This document shows positions 1 to 7,731 of a DNA stretch of 19,387 bases, piece by piece. Every line of letters begins with the position of its first letter. Within the stretch, counting starts at the first letter, position 1. The DNA lies in NCBI GenBank assembly GCA_938030905.1, contig CALHIW010000099.1, positions 1-19,387 on the forward strand, in the 5' to 3' direction. A model generated the notes under the pieces. It was given only the letters and a program-made list of their open reading frames with translations, was not told the DNA's origin and made no database searches. The position numbers and the translations under genes were made by a program. The DNA comes from Candidatus Methanomethylicia archaeon. Lineage in GTDB: Archaea > Thermoproteota > Methanomethylicia > CALHIW01.

Positions 1-116
1 TAGGGAGCTAGCCCATAATATGGGTTTAACTGTGGAAGAGCTTCAAATAAGCTGATGAATCCAGCTGGGAAAAGCAGATAGGTATGCAATCTATACGGAG
101 CTAAAGTTAAATCTAA
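1..116 (+). pseudogene. PaREP1-like gene fragment, broken, at window edge
   Basis: The plus strand reads RELAHNMGLTVEELQ, then two stops, then after a frame change KADRYAIYTELKLNL. The layout (a helix ending in G-TVEE, then a short gap, then a Y-ELKLNL helix) resembles the N-terminal part of PaREP1/HEPN-type proteins, which are common in crenarchaea. The reading frame is broken by tandem TGA codons near position 54, and a TAA ends it near 123. It may begin left of the window. The family assignment is an impression from the motif layout and could be wrong. Confidence 0.28.
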
Positions 117-860
117 AATCTACATAAACACATAGCTAAAATACATCCAAACCTACAAGCAACATTAACTAATCAAAACCTAAATAGTTTAGAGACAAGT
201 TCAATCATAAACACATACAATATGTTGTTCAACATTATTCATCATCCGTTTCAAGCCTACCAGTCTTGACTTTAGGAAGACTAGGGCTTTATGAATCTCC
301 AGAAATCATCTTTAATCTACATAAACTTTAACCAACCACCAGAAAGAAACAATGATAGAAAGACTTAGAATAGTTTTATGAGTTCTTAAGCTACCAAATT
401 TAATAATAAAGAGTTGGGGTTGACGATACCGCTATGAGTGTAGATTCTAGAGTAGGATTATTATTTGTTTAGGCTCTTATGAGGAAGATGTTTACATATG
501 AATTTGTGATGTTACACTATATTTTAAGATAACTGTATTAACTGATGGTGTTTACCACTATAGGCAGCGTGCAGAATATTGATTAAATGAAATGTGTAGT
601 TAGTTTGGAAGTTAAGTAATACATTATACTAAGGATAGAACTAAGCTATTTAATAACTATAATATGTTATGAGGGGAAATGTGATGGTGAGCATGCATCT
701 ATGCTATTAAGTCAATAATATACCTGATAAACAACATGGATTGACGAGAAGATGTAATGCTAGAATTCATGGAAACAGTACCAAAGAGAGGTAATGGGGC
801 GTGCTTAAGTTTGCAGGATAGCTAGAGCTAATGGAAAATTTAAATATTGTTATTAAACTT
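117..860. other. long non-coding stretch
   Basis: No convincing gene here. It is AT-rich and holds a 29-bp sequence (175-203) repeated with five changes at 15749-15777, a small hairpin (AGTCTT...AAGACT) near 271-291, and a 21-bp sequence (803-823) repeated at 13780-13800. A minus-strand stretch around 209-310 reads as open for about 34 codons, but it has no start and is preceded in frame by stops, so I do not call it a gene. Confidence 0.5.
838..848 (+). promoter_or_regulatory. TATA-like box upstream of mobB
   Basis: AATTTAAATAT lies about 30-40 bp before the ATG at 878. It matches the archaeal TATA consensus, and a Shine-Dalgarno-like GGAGTGA (862-868) follows nine bases before the start. 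Confidence 0.4.
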
Positions 861-877
861 AGGAGTGAAATTATTTT

Positions 878-1666
878 ATGGTGTTAATTATGAATGCCTT
901 CGCTATTATCGGTAAGAGAAGAGGAGTAGGTAAGACTGAGCTAGGATTAAGAATTGTTAAGTATCTGAAAGATAGGAATATTCCTGTTGTTGTTATTAAA
1001 CATGCACATAGAATAGATTTAAACAATAAAGACTCCTTCAAGTATTTTAATGTAGGAGCAGACAATGTAATTACAGTTTCTAGTAATTTTACGTTAGCTA
1101 TGAGTAAAACAATTAAGAGTATTGAAGATTTTAGTAGAGGTATTGATGGTGTAGTAGTTGTTGAAGGATTTAAAAAATCAAATCTGCCTAAAATAGTTGT
1201 TGCTAGAAGTCTTGATGACTTAAGCTTTAAGTTTAATGGTGATGTGATTGCAGTTGTAGTTCCTGAGGATCTTATAGATAAAGCCAGAGAAATGTTTCTA
1301 GGAAGTAATGTACTACCACTTAATGACTTAAATGCCTTAAGTAGATTATTTAGGGATGTAGCATTAAAGGCTTTGATAAGCATTCTTCCAAATGCAGACT
1401 GTAGGATATGCGGGTACTCTACATGTTTAGATTTTGCTAAAAGCATTATTAATGGTGTAGATAGTATTTACAAGTGTGTTAAGTATCAGGATGATATTAT
1501 AGTTAAAGTTAATGGTTTAAAGCTTAATTTAGGCAAGTTTCCACGAGAAATTTTAAAAAATATACTAATAGCTTATTTAAAAACTCTTAGAGGTATACCT
1601 GAAAAACTAAATGAAATTGAAGTTTACATTAAAATAAGAAGTAACAATCAACACTCCCATATTTAG
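878..1666 (+). CDS. mobB: MobB-like GTP-binding protein with C-terminal Fe-S domain
   Basis: 262 aa. MobB proteins are P-loop GTPases that assist attachment of the nucleotide to molybdopterin. The P-loop is GKRRGVGKT (residues 12-20), followed by VVVIKHAHR (about 37-45) and VVVVEGFKKS (about 91-100), the usual order in MobB. The C-terminal half carries C175-x2-C178-x4-C183 and C200 in the context CRICGYSTCLDFA, which resembles the four-cysteine 4Fe-4S domain found in corrinoid and acetyl-CoA-synthase proteins. So it looks like MobB fused to an Fe-S binding tail. The start at 878 is preferred because GGAGTGA lies nine bases upstream; ATG 890 is a possible alternative. It stands alone, far from moaE (10379-10804). 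MobB-like fold is fairly sure; the exact role of the tail is unknown. Confidence 0.85.
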   Translation: MVLIMNAFAIIGKRRGVGKTELGLRIVKYLKDRNIPVVVIKHAHRIDLNNKDSFKYFNVGADNVITVSSNFTLAMSKTIKSIEDFSRGIDGVVVVEGFKKSNLPKIVVARSLDDLSFKFNGDVIAVVVPEDLIDKAREMFLGSNVLPLNDLNALSRLFRDVALKALISILPNADCRICGYSTCLDFAKSIINGVDSIYKCVKYQDDIIVKVNGLKLNLGKFPREILKNILIAYLKTLRGIPEKLNEIEVYIKIRSNNQHSHI

Positions 1667-1693
1667 TAATAAGTCTGATCGTTTTCTATCGTC

Positions 1694-1710
1694 GATACTG
1701 TTAAAATAAG
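1694..1710 (+). repeat. left terminal inverted repeat
   Basis: GATACTGTTAAAATAAG; one mismatch against the reverse complement of 2330-2346. Confidence 0.55.
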
Positions 1711-2329
1711 GTTTTTGAGCTTTTAGAAGGCTATATTGGGTGATTTTTAAGTGCTTTTGAGTGGTTTCCGGAGGCTGTTGGGATGTTTAGTTTTTATTAG
1801 GGGTTGGTGTTAGGGTTGGGGGTTGTATAGTGTATGTGTTGGGTTAAGCTATAGGGTTATGATTGTTATGTCTTGCTTGTTCTTGTAGGCCATGTTTCTG
1901 TTTACTATTGGATTAGGGGCTTGTTAAGGTATGTAGGCCTAGAGTTGGAGGACTATGTGGTGGGTGGAACGTGCTGATTGATGGGGTGGCTTTTCATCTA
2001 TAGATGTTGACTTAGGGGGTTTGGCTGTTAACGTAGCTGGTAGAGTCAGCCATGGATGAGAACATGTTTTAATAAGGGCATGTATAAACAAGCCAGGTGT
2101 ATGTGGATAGGGGGTATATTGAAGAACTGAAAAGCCCATCATGGATGCATATAACCCATAAACTTAGAAACCATGTTGAAAGATGGCTTATAACCTAAAG
2201 AATAGGATAAAGCCTTCTACAACACCCCATCAAGGAGGAACAGCATAAAACGTAAACTATTCCTCAAAACCCCACATACCGATACACAGCCAGAAAACAC
2301 CAAAACTAAAAACGCCACCACCAAAAATG

Positions 2330-2346
2330 CTTATCTTAACAGTATC
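2330..2346 (-). repeat. right terminal inverted repeat
   Basis: Reverse complement reads GATACTGTTAAGATAAG; pairs with 1694-1710 at 16 of 17 positions. Confidence 0.55.
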
Positions 2347-2751
2347 CTGTCATCTATATATAATCAATTACCTGGTCAAATATGAAGCATTTCCCTATTT
2401 TTCAGCCTCATTTAGACTATTCTTTGCTCTATTCATAAATTGGCCGGCCAAATGGACGATGCATTCAAGCGAACTTAACTACTTATTGTCTATCTAGCTA
2501 TATATTTAGAATACTGCTAGTAAATTTTAGCAGCTCTTACTATGATTTTTGGTGTTTTGCTATTAGAGAGTTTTCAGTATTTATGATAGAGTGAGTATGA
2601 CTAATATACCCAAAATAGGTTATTTTGTATCTTTTAGATGCTTAAAGCATGCATTCAAAGGAGCGAGCAATATTACCGTTATTAATTTATCTCCAACTAT
2701 TCAACCTCACTTAGTAAAAAGAGTATTTCAAAATTTCTATCATAAAAGAAA
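2347..2751. other. non-coding gap with a GC-rich palindrome
   Basis: No gene seen. A perfect 12-bp palindrome TTGGCCGGCCAA sits at 2440-2451 in AT-rich surroundings. Upstream of the next gene the sequence TTTCAAAATTTCTAT (about 2727-2741) could serve as a weak TATA region. Confidence 0.4.
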
Positions 2752-3450
2752 TTGAAATTCATGGAAGGCATTAGATTAATAACTCTTATAAATAGTAAAG
2801 TTTTAATTTATAAAGGGCTAATGAATTTTAATTCATCATTAAATTTAGTAGGTAAGCAGAGATTTAGCCTATGGGAGAGAATATATAGGAAAATTAATCC
2901 AATACCGTTAAGAAGTCAAATCGTAAATACGCTTATTAAACTAAATGTTCAGAAGAATAAACTATCTCATGGTAGAGCTGAGCTTGAAGCTATGGCTAAA
3001 AGCATCTATAATTGGATTTCTGAAGCTAAAGTTAATGGTGATTGGGGTAAAGCTAAAATGTACGTTAATGAATATGTAGAAATTAGAAAGATATGTAAAC
3101 TCATAGTTGAGATAGAACTTGTTTTAGAGGCTACTTTACTAAGACTAGAGACAGTTAAAAGCTTTAGCGATATTGCAGCTGCAGTAATTCCCTTACAAGC
3201 AGTAGTTAATACGTTAAGATCAGAATTTGTAGAGTCTATACCTAAACTATCTACTGAGTTTTCAGGGATATTTGAGAGTATTAAGTCAATTATGATTGAA
3301 ATATTTGAAACCTCCTCGAATCTATATAGAGAAACTATGGTGGATGAAGCTGAAAAAATACTTAGGACAGCATCGGTAGCTGCAGATCAGAGAATTAAGG
3401 AGAAATTACCGGAAATATCTACACAAGAGTTGGTTCAAGAGTTGGTTTAA
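2752..3450 (+). CDS. ESCRT-III family protein (CdvB paralogue)
   Basis: 232 aa from the TTG at 2752. Residues about 55-165 show the ESCRT-III core as in archaeal CdvB/CdvB1-B3: a long basic helix LNVQKNKLSHGRAELEAM, then GDWGKAKMYVNEYVEIRK, then LVLEATLLRLETV and IAAAVIPLQAVVNTL. These proteins polymerise at the membrane in cell division and vesicle budding. It ends with acidic EISTQELVQELV and lacks the C-terminal winged-helix extension that binds CdvA, so it resembles the shorter CdvB paralogues. No cdvA or cdvC lies nearby. The start is uncertain: TTG 2752, ATG 2761 and ATG 2821 (preceded by AAAGGG) are all possible, and the first 30 residues look unconserved. Confidence 0.78.
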   Translation: MKFMEGIRLITLINSKVLIYKGLMNFNSSLNLVGKQRFSLWERIYRKINPIPLRSQIVNTLIKLNVQKNKLSHGRAELEAMAKSIYNWISEAKVNGDWGKAKMYVNEYVEIRKICKLIVEIELVLEATLLRLETVKSFSDIAAAVIPLQAVVNTLRSEFVESIPKLSTEFSGIFESIKSIMIEIFETSSNLYRETMVDEAEKILRTASVAADQRIKEKLPEISTQELVQELV

Positions 3451-3505
3451 TCTTAAGCATTAAGGTTTGGGCAGAACAATTTACTTTCTAGTAGGTTTTC
3501 AGAAA

Positions 3506-3516
3506 GTTTAAATTTA
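3506..3516 (+). promoter_or_regulatory. TATA box for the 90-aa gene
   Basis: GTTTAAATTTA lies about 35 bp before ATG 3546, which would place transcription start within about ten bases of the codon (a nearly leaderless mRNA). Confidence 0.45.
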
Positions 3517-3545
3517 TTTCTATAGGATATTGTTAGGACTAAAAT

Positions 3546-3818
3546 ATGTGTAGTGAAGAGTTTATAGAGAGGGTATTGAGAGCAATTAGTAGATATAATA
3601 TGTATAGAAATAAGGAAGCTAATGCTAGATTAATATTTGCTAGTAGAGCTAAAGTTATAGTTGAATTTTCAGGCTCATTTTGTTATTCATGTGGTTTTTA
3701 CGATTGGATTGATGATTTAAGATATGAGCTTATAGATGAGCTTAATCTAGATGTTAAAATAGCCTCCATAGATGAGATTAAGCTTGGTGTTTATAATGTT
3801 GTATATATACTAAGCTAA
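3546..3818 (+). CDS. small conserved-looking protein of unknown function
   Basis: 90 aa, soluble, no signal peptide or membrane segment. I do not recognise a named family. The middle reads RNKEANARLIFASRAKVIVEF followed by GSFCYSCGFYDWIDDLRYEL, with a CYSC pair that could bind metal or form a disulfide. The C-terminus alternates strand-like and charged segments. It has its own TATA box and good codon structure, so it is probably real. It follows the ESCRT-III gene by 95 bp on the same strand but seems to be separately transcribed. Confidence 0.65.
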   Translation: MCSEEFIERVLRAISRYNMYRNKEANARLIFASRAKVIVEFSGSFCYSCGFYDWIDDLRYELIDELNLDVKIASIDEIKLGVYNVVYILS

Positions 3819-4490
3819 ATACAATTATTGTAATAGTATTTCTAAATTACATATTATGTTGACTGATTTAATTTATTTCCATATAATTACTATTGGTAAT
3901 GGTATTGGTGGTGGAATTCTGAACACTCTCTATATTAGTACTCTTCAGTAAACACAGTATTGAATATGGACTACACTATGAGAGAATTTGGTCGATCTAT
4001 TCTTTTATAATCTTTAGGTAATGTTTAAACGTCATTTTAAACCTGTAACTATTGTTTTACATAAACTTATTTAGGCTACTGAAAGCATATAATTCACATT
4101 AAAAATGAATTTAGCCTCAATATATTCAGGATTGGTATTTACATTTAGATTTGAATTCATATTATCTGAGAAGAAAACACCTCTTCAGAATACAAATCTA
4201 TCAGTTAGAAATTACTATCTTGGTCTGAACTGATTTCAATCATGAAATTATAAAAATTCATTTTAAGTTTTAAGAATTCTTAGCATTAAGTCTTCAGCTA
4301 CATCATCTTTCATCTTATTAAGTTTATACAGATTCACAAATATAATAAGCAAGAAAGTTTGCAAAGTATTTATTCTACTTTTTAAATTCTAGATTATCTC
4401 AATTTTTAGATATGCTGAGCTTACAGAATTGTCTCCAGAAGAGGTAAGTTTTAATTTTTAATCGTTAAATTATAGTGGTGATTTACCATT
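3819..4490. other. long AT-rich intergenic region
   Basis: No gene found on either strand. A plus-strand stretch near 3888-3950 reads ITIGNGIGGGILNTLYIST before a stop, with no start, and may be a remnant. TATA-like A/T runs at 4449-4460 and 4464-4475 could drive the downstream radical SAM gene. Confidence 0.4.
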
Positions 4491-4550
4491 ATTTACTTTG
4501 GTAGAGTTAAGAGGGTAAAGTGTTTAATATGTGGTAAATCATCTTTAGGT

Positions 4551-5660
4551 GTGTCAGAGGTTCTTGGGGTATGTAGGGAATGTATTATTAATAGATTTGA
4601 TGAAGCATTACCATACATCTACCGTGCTCATGTTAAAGCCAGGTCTATGTATAGTTTACCTACCAATCCGCCAAGGAGTGGTGAAGGAATACGATGTACT
4701 ATATGTTCAAATCAATGTATTATTAGCTCTGGAGAGAAAGGGTATTGTGGATTAAGACTTAATATTAATGGTAGGCTTCAATGTAGAGTTACATGCAGTA
4801 AAGCTTTACTGCATGCATATAAGGATCCTCATGTAACAAATTGCTGTGCAACGTATTTTTGCCCTGCTGGTACTGGGCTTGGCTACCCTAAGTTTGCTTA
4901 TACTAATGGCCCTGAATATGGATACTATAATTATGCTGTCTTCTTCTATGGTTGTAACTTTTCATGTTTATATTGCCAAAATTATTCACATAAAAATTTA
5001 CTTGAAGCCACTGAGATTGATATTGAAAACTTTACTAAAGCTATTATTAAGAATCAATTAATATCGTGCATATGTTATTTTGGCGGCTCTCCTGAACCAA
5101 GTTTACCGTTTGCTATAGCTGCTTCTAGAAGAGTTCTCGAAGAATGCAGTAAACGAATTATTAGAATATGTTTTGAGTGGAATGGCTGTGGAAATAGGAT
5201 ACTTGTAAGAAGAGCCTCTGAGCTTTCTCTTATATCTGGTGGGAATGTAAAATTTGATCTTAAATGTTTTGATGAAAGGTTAAGTATAGCATTAAGTGGT
5301 GTTTCAAATAGGCAAGCATATGAAAACTTTAAACTTATTGCTGAAGAGTATTATCCACAGAGAAGAAATATACCTGTTTTGAATGCTACAACTTTACTTG
5401 TACCCGAATATGTTAATGCAGATGAAGTTGAGAAAATAGCTTCATTTATAAGTGAGATAAATGATGAAATACCATATAGTCTTCTTGTTTTTTACCCTAA
5501 TTTTATGATGAATGATATGCCTGTAACACCATTAAGGCAAGTTATTGAATGCTACAAAGTAGCTAAAAAATATTTAAAAAATGTTCATGTTGGAAATCTA
5601 CACTTAATAGGTTTTAAATCAATGCAGCATTTTCAATCAGCTATAAACAATAAATTCTAA
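4551..5660 (+). CDS. radical SAM protein, PflA-like
   Basis: 369 aa from the GTG at 4551. The radical SAM cluster motif is C135-x3-C139-x2-C142 (CNFSCLYC). Before it comes an N-terminal cysteine-rich segment CTICSNQC...GYCGLR (about 49-69), typical of the pyruvate-formate-lyase-activase-like family (COG1180/COG1313 group). The substrate is unknown. The frame is open and clearly coding upstream of 4551: KCLICGKSSLG (4518-4550) supplies a second CxxC that pairs with C8-x2-C11 (CREC) as a probable zinc knuckle. No ATG/GTG/TTG lies in frame between the upstream stop (TGA, 4479-4481) and 4551. The annotated start is therefore probably too short (see findings). Likely monocistronic. Confidence 0.82.
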   Translation: MSEVLGVCRECIINRFDEALPYIYRAHVKARSMYSLPTNPPRSGEGIRCTICSNQCIISSGEKGYCGLRLNINGRLQCRVTCSKALLHAYKDPHVTNCCATYFCPAGTGLGYPKFAYTNGPEYGYYNYAVFFYGCNFSCLYCQNYSHKNLLEATEIDIENFTKAIIKNQLISCICYFGGSPEPSLPFAIAASRRVLEECSKRIIRICFEWNGCGNRILVRRASELSLISGGNVKFDLKCFDERLSIALSGVSNRQAYENFKLIAEEYYPQRRNIPVLNATTLLVPEYVNADEVEKIASFISEINDEIPYSLLVFYPNFMMNDMPVTPLRQVIECYKVAKKYLKNVHVGNLHLIGFKSMQHFQSAINNKF

Positions 5661-6318
5661 TCTAAACCTATCTAAACCTAGAATATCTTAGTATCTTCTC
5701 TTATAGTTCTGTTTGATTTCTTTCACTAAGCAAAATGAGAATAGGAGACACATCTATGAAGTAATAGATTTCATTTAGCGAATCATAATTCATAGAAATA
5801 CAACTAACATTTAAGGAAATGTAAAATGCATTATAAATCCCAATACTAAAGAAAGCTAGGCTTCTAGTTTTCATTGTAAGTATCTAGACGTTAATTAGTT
5901 TTAAGCTACGTTACTTCTACTAATTGAGAAGCTTACTTGTTAACTGAACATTTATAGAGTGAATATTAACCTGAAATTATAAGGAAGTTATTCTCTACAA
6001 TTTTATTAATTGTTATTGAGGAGAAATTAAGATTTAATATTAAAGAGTGTTTTAAAGATGACTTATAGAATCCTATTCCTTTTATTATGTTGATAATGCT
6101 TTTTAAATGGCAACATAGAAAGCTTAAAGGAAACTATGTGGCTCATCAAGAGCATCATAAAGGAATCCATGTAAGTAAGTATATTTGTATTGAAGGTAAA
6201 GTAAAAGAGAATAAAACACAGAACAATAAGTAAGGAGTAAGCAATAGTGCGTGGCATATATAGAGTAATTTAAGCTAGAAATAATAAGCATAGTCAAGGT
6301 TTCCATAGTGCCTCGAGG
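5661..6318. other. long AT-rich intergenic region
   Basis: Nothing convincing. A tandem 10-bp repeat TCTAAACCTA x2 lies at 5661-5680 directly after the radical SAM stop. Minus-strand open frames at 6063-6306 have very low-complexity hydrophobic translations and no start signals; I do not accept them. Confidence 0.4.
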
Positions 6319-6331
6319 GTTAAAAATTTAA
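6319..6331 (+). promoter_or_regulatory. TATA box for the TIP49 gene
   Basis: GTTAAAAATTTAA is 36-48 bp before ATG 6367. The expected start site near 6350-6355 leaves a short leader containing GGTGG (6359-6363). Confidence 0.5.
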
Positions 6332-6366
6332 GTATCTAGCTATTCTCTATTATACTTGGTGGTTAT

Positions 6367-7731
6367 ATGTCCGGAATTCGTGAAGTTCCTGAGGGTTTGG
6401 TTGCTTGGGAGCGGATTTCAGCTCACTCCCATATTAGGGGTTTAGGTCTTGAGGGATTGAAAGCTAAGTTTATTGATGATGGAATGGTAGGTCAAACTGA
6501 AGCGAGGGAAGCTGCAGGTATTGTTACACGGCTTATTAGAGAAGGTAAGTTTGCAGGTAGAGCAATACTTATGGCTGGTCCACCTGGAACCGGTAAGACA
6601 GCTATAGCAGTAGCAATAGCTAAAGAACTTGGAAAAGATGTACCGTTTGTACCTATTGCTGCAAGTGAAGTATACAGTGCTGAAATGAAGAAAACAGAGT
6701 TTTTAACTCAAGCTCTACGTAAATCTATCGGTGTTAGAATACATGAAGTACGTAAGATATATGAAGGTATTGTCAAGGAACTTTCAATACAGAAAGAACC
6801 GCACCCATATAATCCCTATATGCAGGTTCCTGTTGGAGCTATTATGAAGCTTGCGACTAAGGATGAAAGTAAGAAGCTAACAATGGATCAGTCATTTGCA
6901 ATGCAGATAGTTCAGCAAGGGATAGAAACCGGAGATATTGTACAAATAGATGCTGATGGGGGTAGAATAACTAAGCTTGGTAAGAGTAAGCAGGCCATTG
7001 AAGAGAAAAAGGTTGATTTAACAGCTATTGAAGTTCTTGATATTCCACCAGGACCTGTAATGAAGGAAAAGGAGTTTGTATATACGTTGACGTTACATCA
7101 ACTTGACGTTATGAACTCAAGAAGTGGTGGGAGTATATTTAGCCTACTGTTTAGTAGTGGTGGTGGGAGGGAGATTGATGCTGAAGTAAGGAAGGAAGTA
7201 GATAATGCTGTAAGAGACATGGTTCAAAGTAAAAAAGCTGAAATAATACCTGGAGTAGCCTTTATAGATGAATGTAGCATGCTTGATGTTGAAAGCTTCG
7301 CTTTTCTTAATAGGGCTTTAGAGCAAGATCTATGTCCAATAATAATATTTGCAACAAATAGAGGTATAACAACAATAAGAGGTACAGATATAAAGTCACC
7401 GCATGGTATGCCTCTAGATCTTCTAGATAGACTATTAATTATAAACACTAGACCATATAATGCTGAGGAAATAAGAAAAATACTTGAAATAAGAGCTAAG
7501 GCTGAAAAGATAGAAATTGAAGAGGAAGCCCTTAATCTTCTTACTAAGATAGGTGTTGAAACATCTCTTAGACATGCTGTTCAGCTTATGGCTCCAGCAA
7601 AGATAATTGCTGAAAACGAAAACTTAAAGGTAATAACAAAAACTCATGTTGAAAGAGTTAACTTTCTATTTGCAGACATAAAGAGAAGTGTTAGCTACTT
7701 ACATGAATATGAAAAGCAGTTTCTAGTTTAA
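6367..7731 (+). CDS. TIP49/RuvB-like AAA+ helicase
   Basis: 454 aa, the length of archaeal and eukaryotic RuvBL proteins. Walker A is GPPGTGKT (71-78), followed by the family signature VPIAASEVYSAEMKKTEFL. A long insertion (about 120-230, domain II) separates it from Walker B FIDECSMLDVESFAFL (D301, E302). ATNRG and the GMPLDLLDRLLII sensor/arginine-finger region follow. In eukaryotes RuvBL1/2 act in chromatin remodelling and snoRNP assembly; crenarchaea often carry one copy of unclear role. Walker B here has ECSM where RuvBL usually has EVHM. ATG 6367 is well placed after GGTGG. Flanked by long gaps, so it is probably transcribed alone. Confidence 0.93.
   Translation: MSGIREVPEGLVAWERISAHSHIRGLGLEGLKAKFIDDGMVGQTEAREAAGIVTRLIREGKFAGRAILMAGPPGTGKTAIAVAIAKELGKDVPFVPIAASEVYSAEMKKTEFLTQALRKSIGVRIHEVRKIYEGIVKELSIQKEPHPYNPYMQVPVGAIMKLATKDESKKLTMDQSFAMQIVQQGIETGDIVQIDADGGRITKLGKSKQAIEEKKVDLTAIEVLDIPPGPVMKEKEFVYTLTLHQLDVMNSRSGGSIFSLLFSSGGGREIDAEVRKEVDNAVRDMVQSKKAEIIPGVAFIDECSMLDVESFAFLNRALEQDLCPIIIFATNRGITTIRGTDIKSPHGMPLDLLDRLLIINTRPYNAEEIRKILEIRAKAEKIEIEEEALNLLTKIGVETSLRHAVQLMAPAKIIAENENLKVITKTHVERVNFLFADIKRSVSYLHEYEKQFLV

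Larger units (their letters stand above)
1694..2346. mobile_element. 653-bp element with terminal inverted repeats (MITE or decayed transposon)
   Basis: The left end GATACTGTTAAAATAAG (1694-1710) is matched at 16 of 17 bases by the reverse complement of 2330-2346, and similarity continues loosely into T-rich DNA (GTTTTTG versus CATTTTTGG). Between the ends no intact gene exists. The left part (about 1740-2130) is strongly G+T-rich on the plus strand and the right part (about 2150-2330) A+C-rich. One frame of the left part keeps coding-like pieces such as SSIDVDLGGLAVNVAG (1994-2041) between stops. I see no clear target-site duplication. Best reading: a non-autonomous or decayed DNA transposon. 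A chance inverted repeat is less likely at this length. Confidence 0.5.

Noticed and set aside
871..1446. 191-codon open frame on the minus strand
   Set aside because: It is the antisense shadow of mobB; the plus-strand gene has clear P-loop and cysteine motifs, and the minus frame has a low-complexity translation.
1939..2142. 67-codon minus-strand frame inside the TIR element
   Set aside because: Proline/threonine/histidine-rich translation caused by the G+T-skewed plus strand; no motif or start signal.
5661..5680. Tandem TCTAAACCTA x2
   Set aside because: Only two units, directly after a stop codon; likely chance or slippage, without further structure.
6063..6306. Hydrophobic minus-strand frames upstream of the TIP49 gene
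   Set aside because: Two overlapping frames with low-complexity L/Y/S translations and no start signals; typical of AT-rich spacer.
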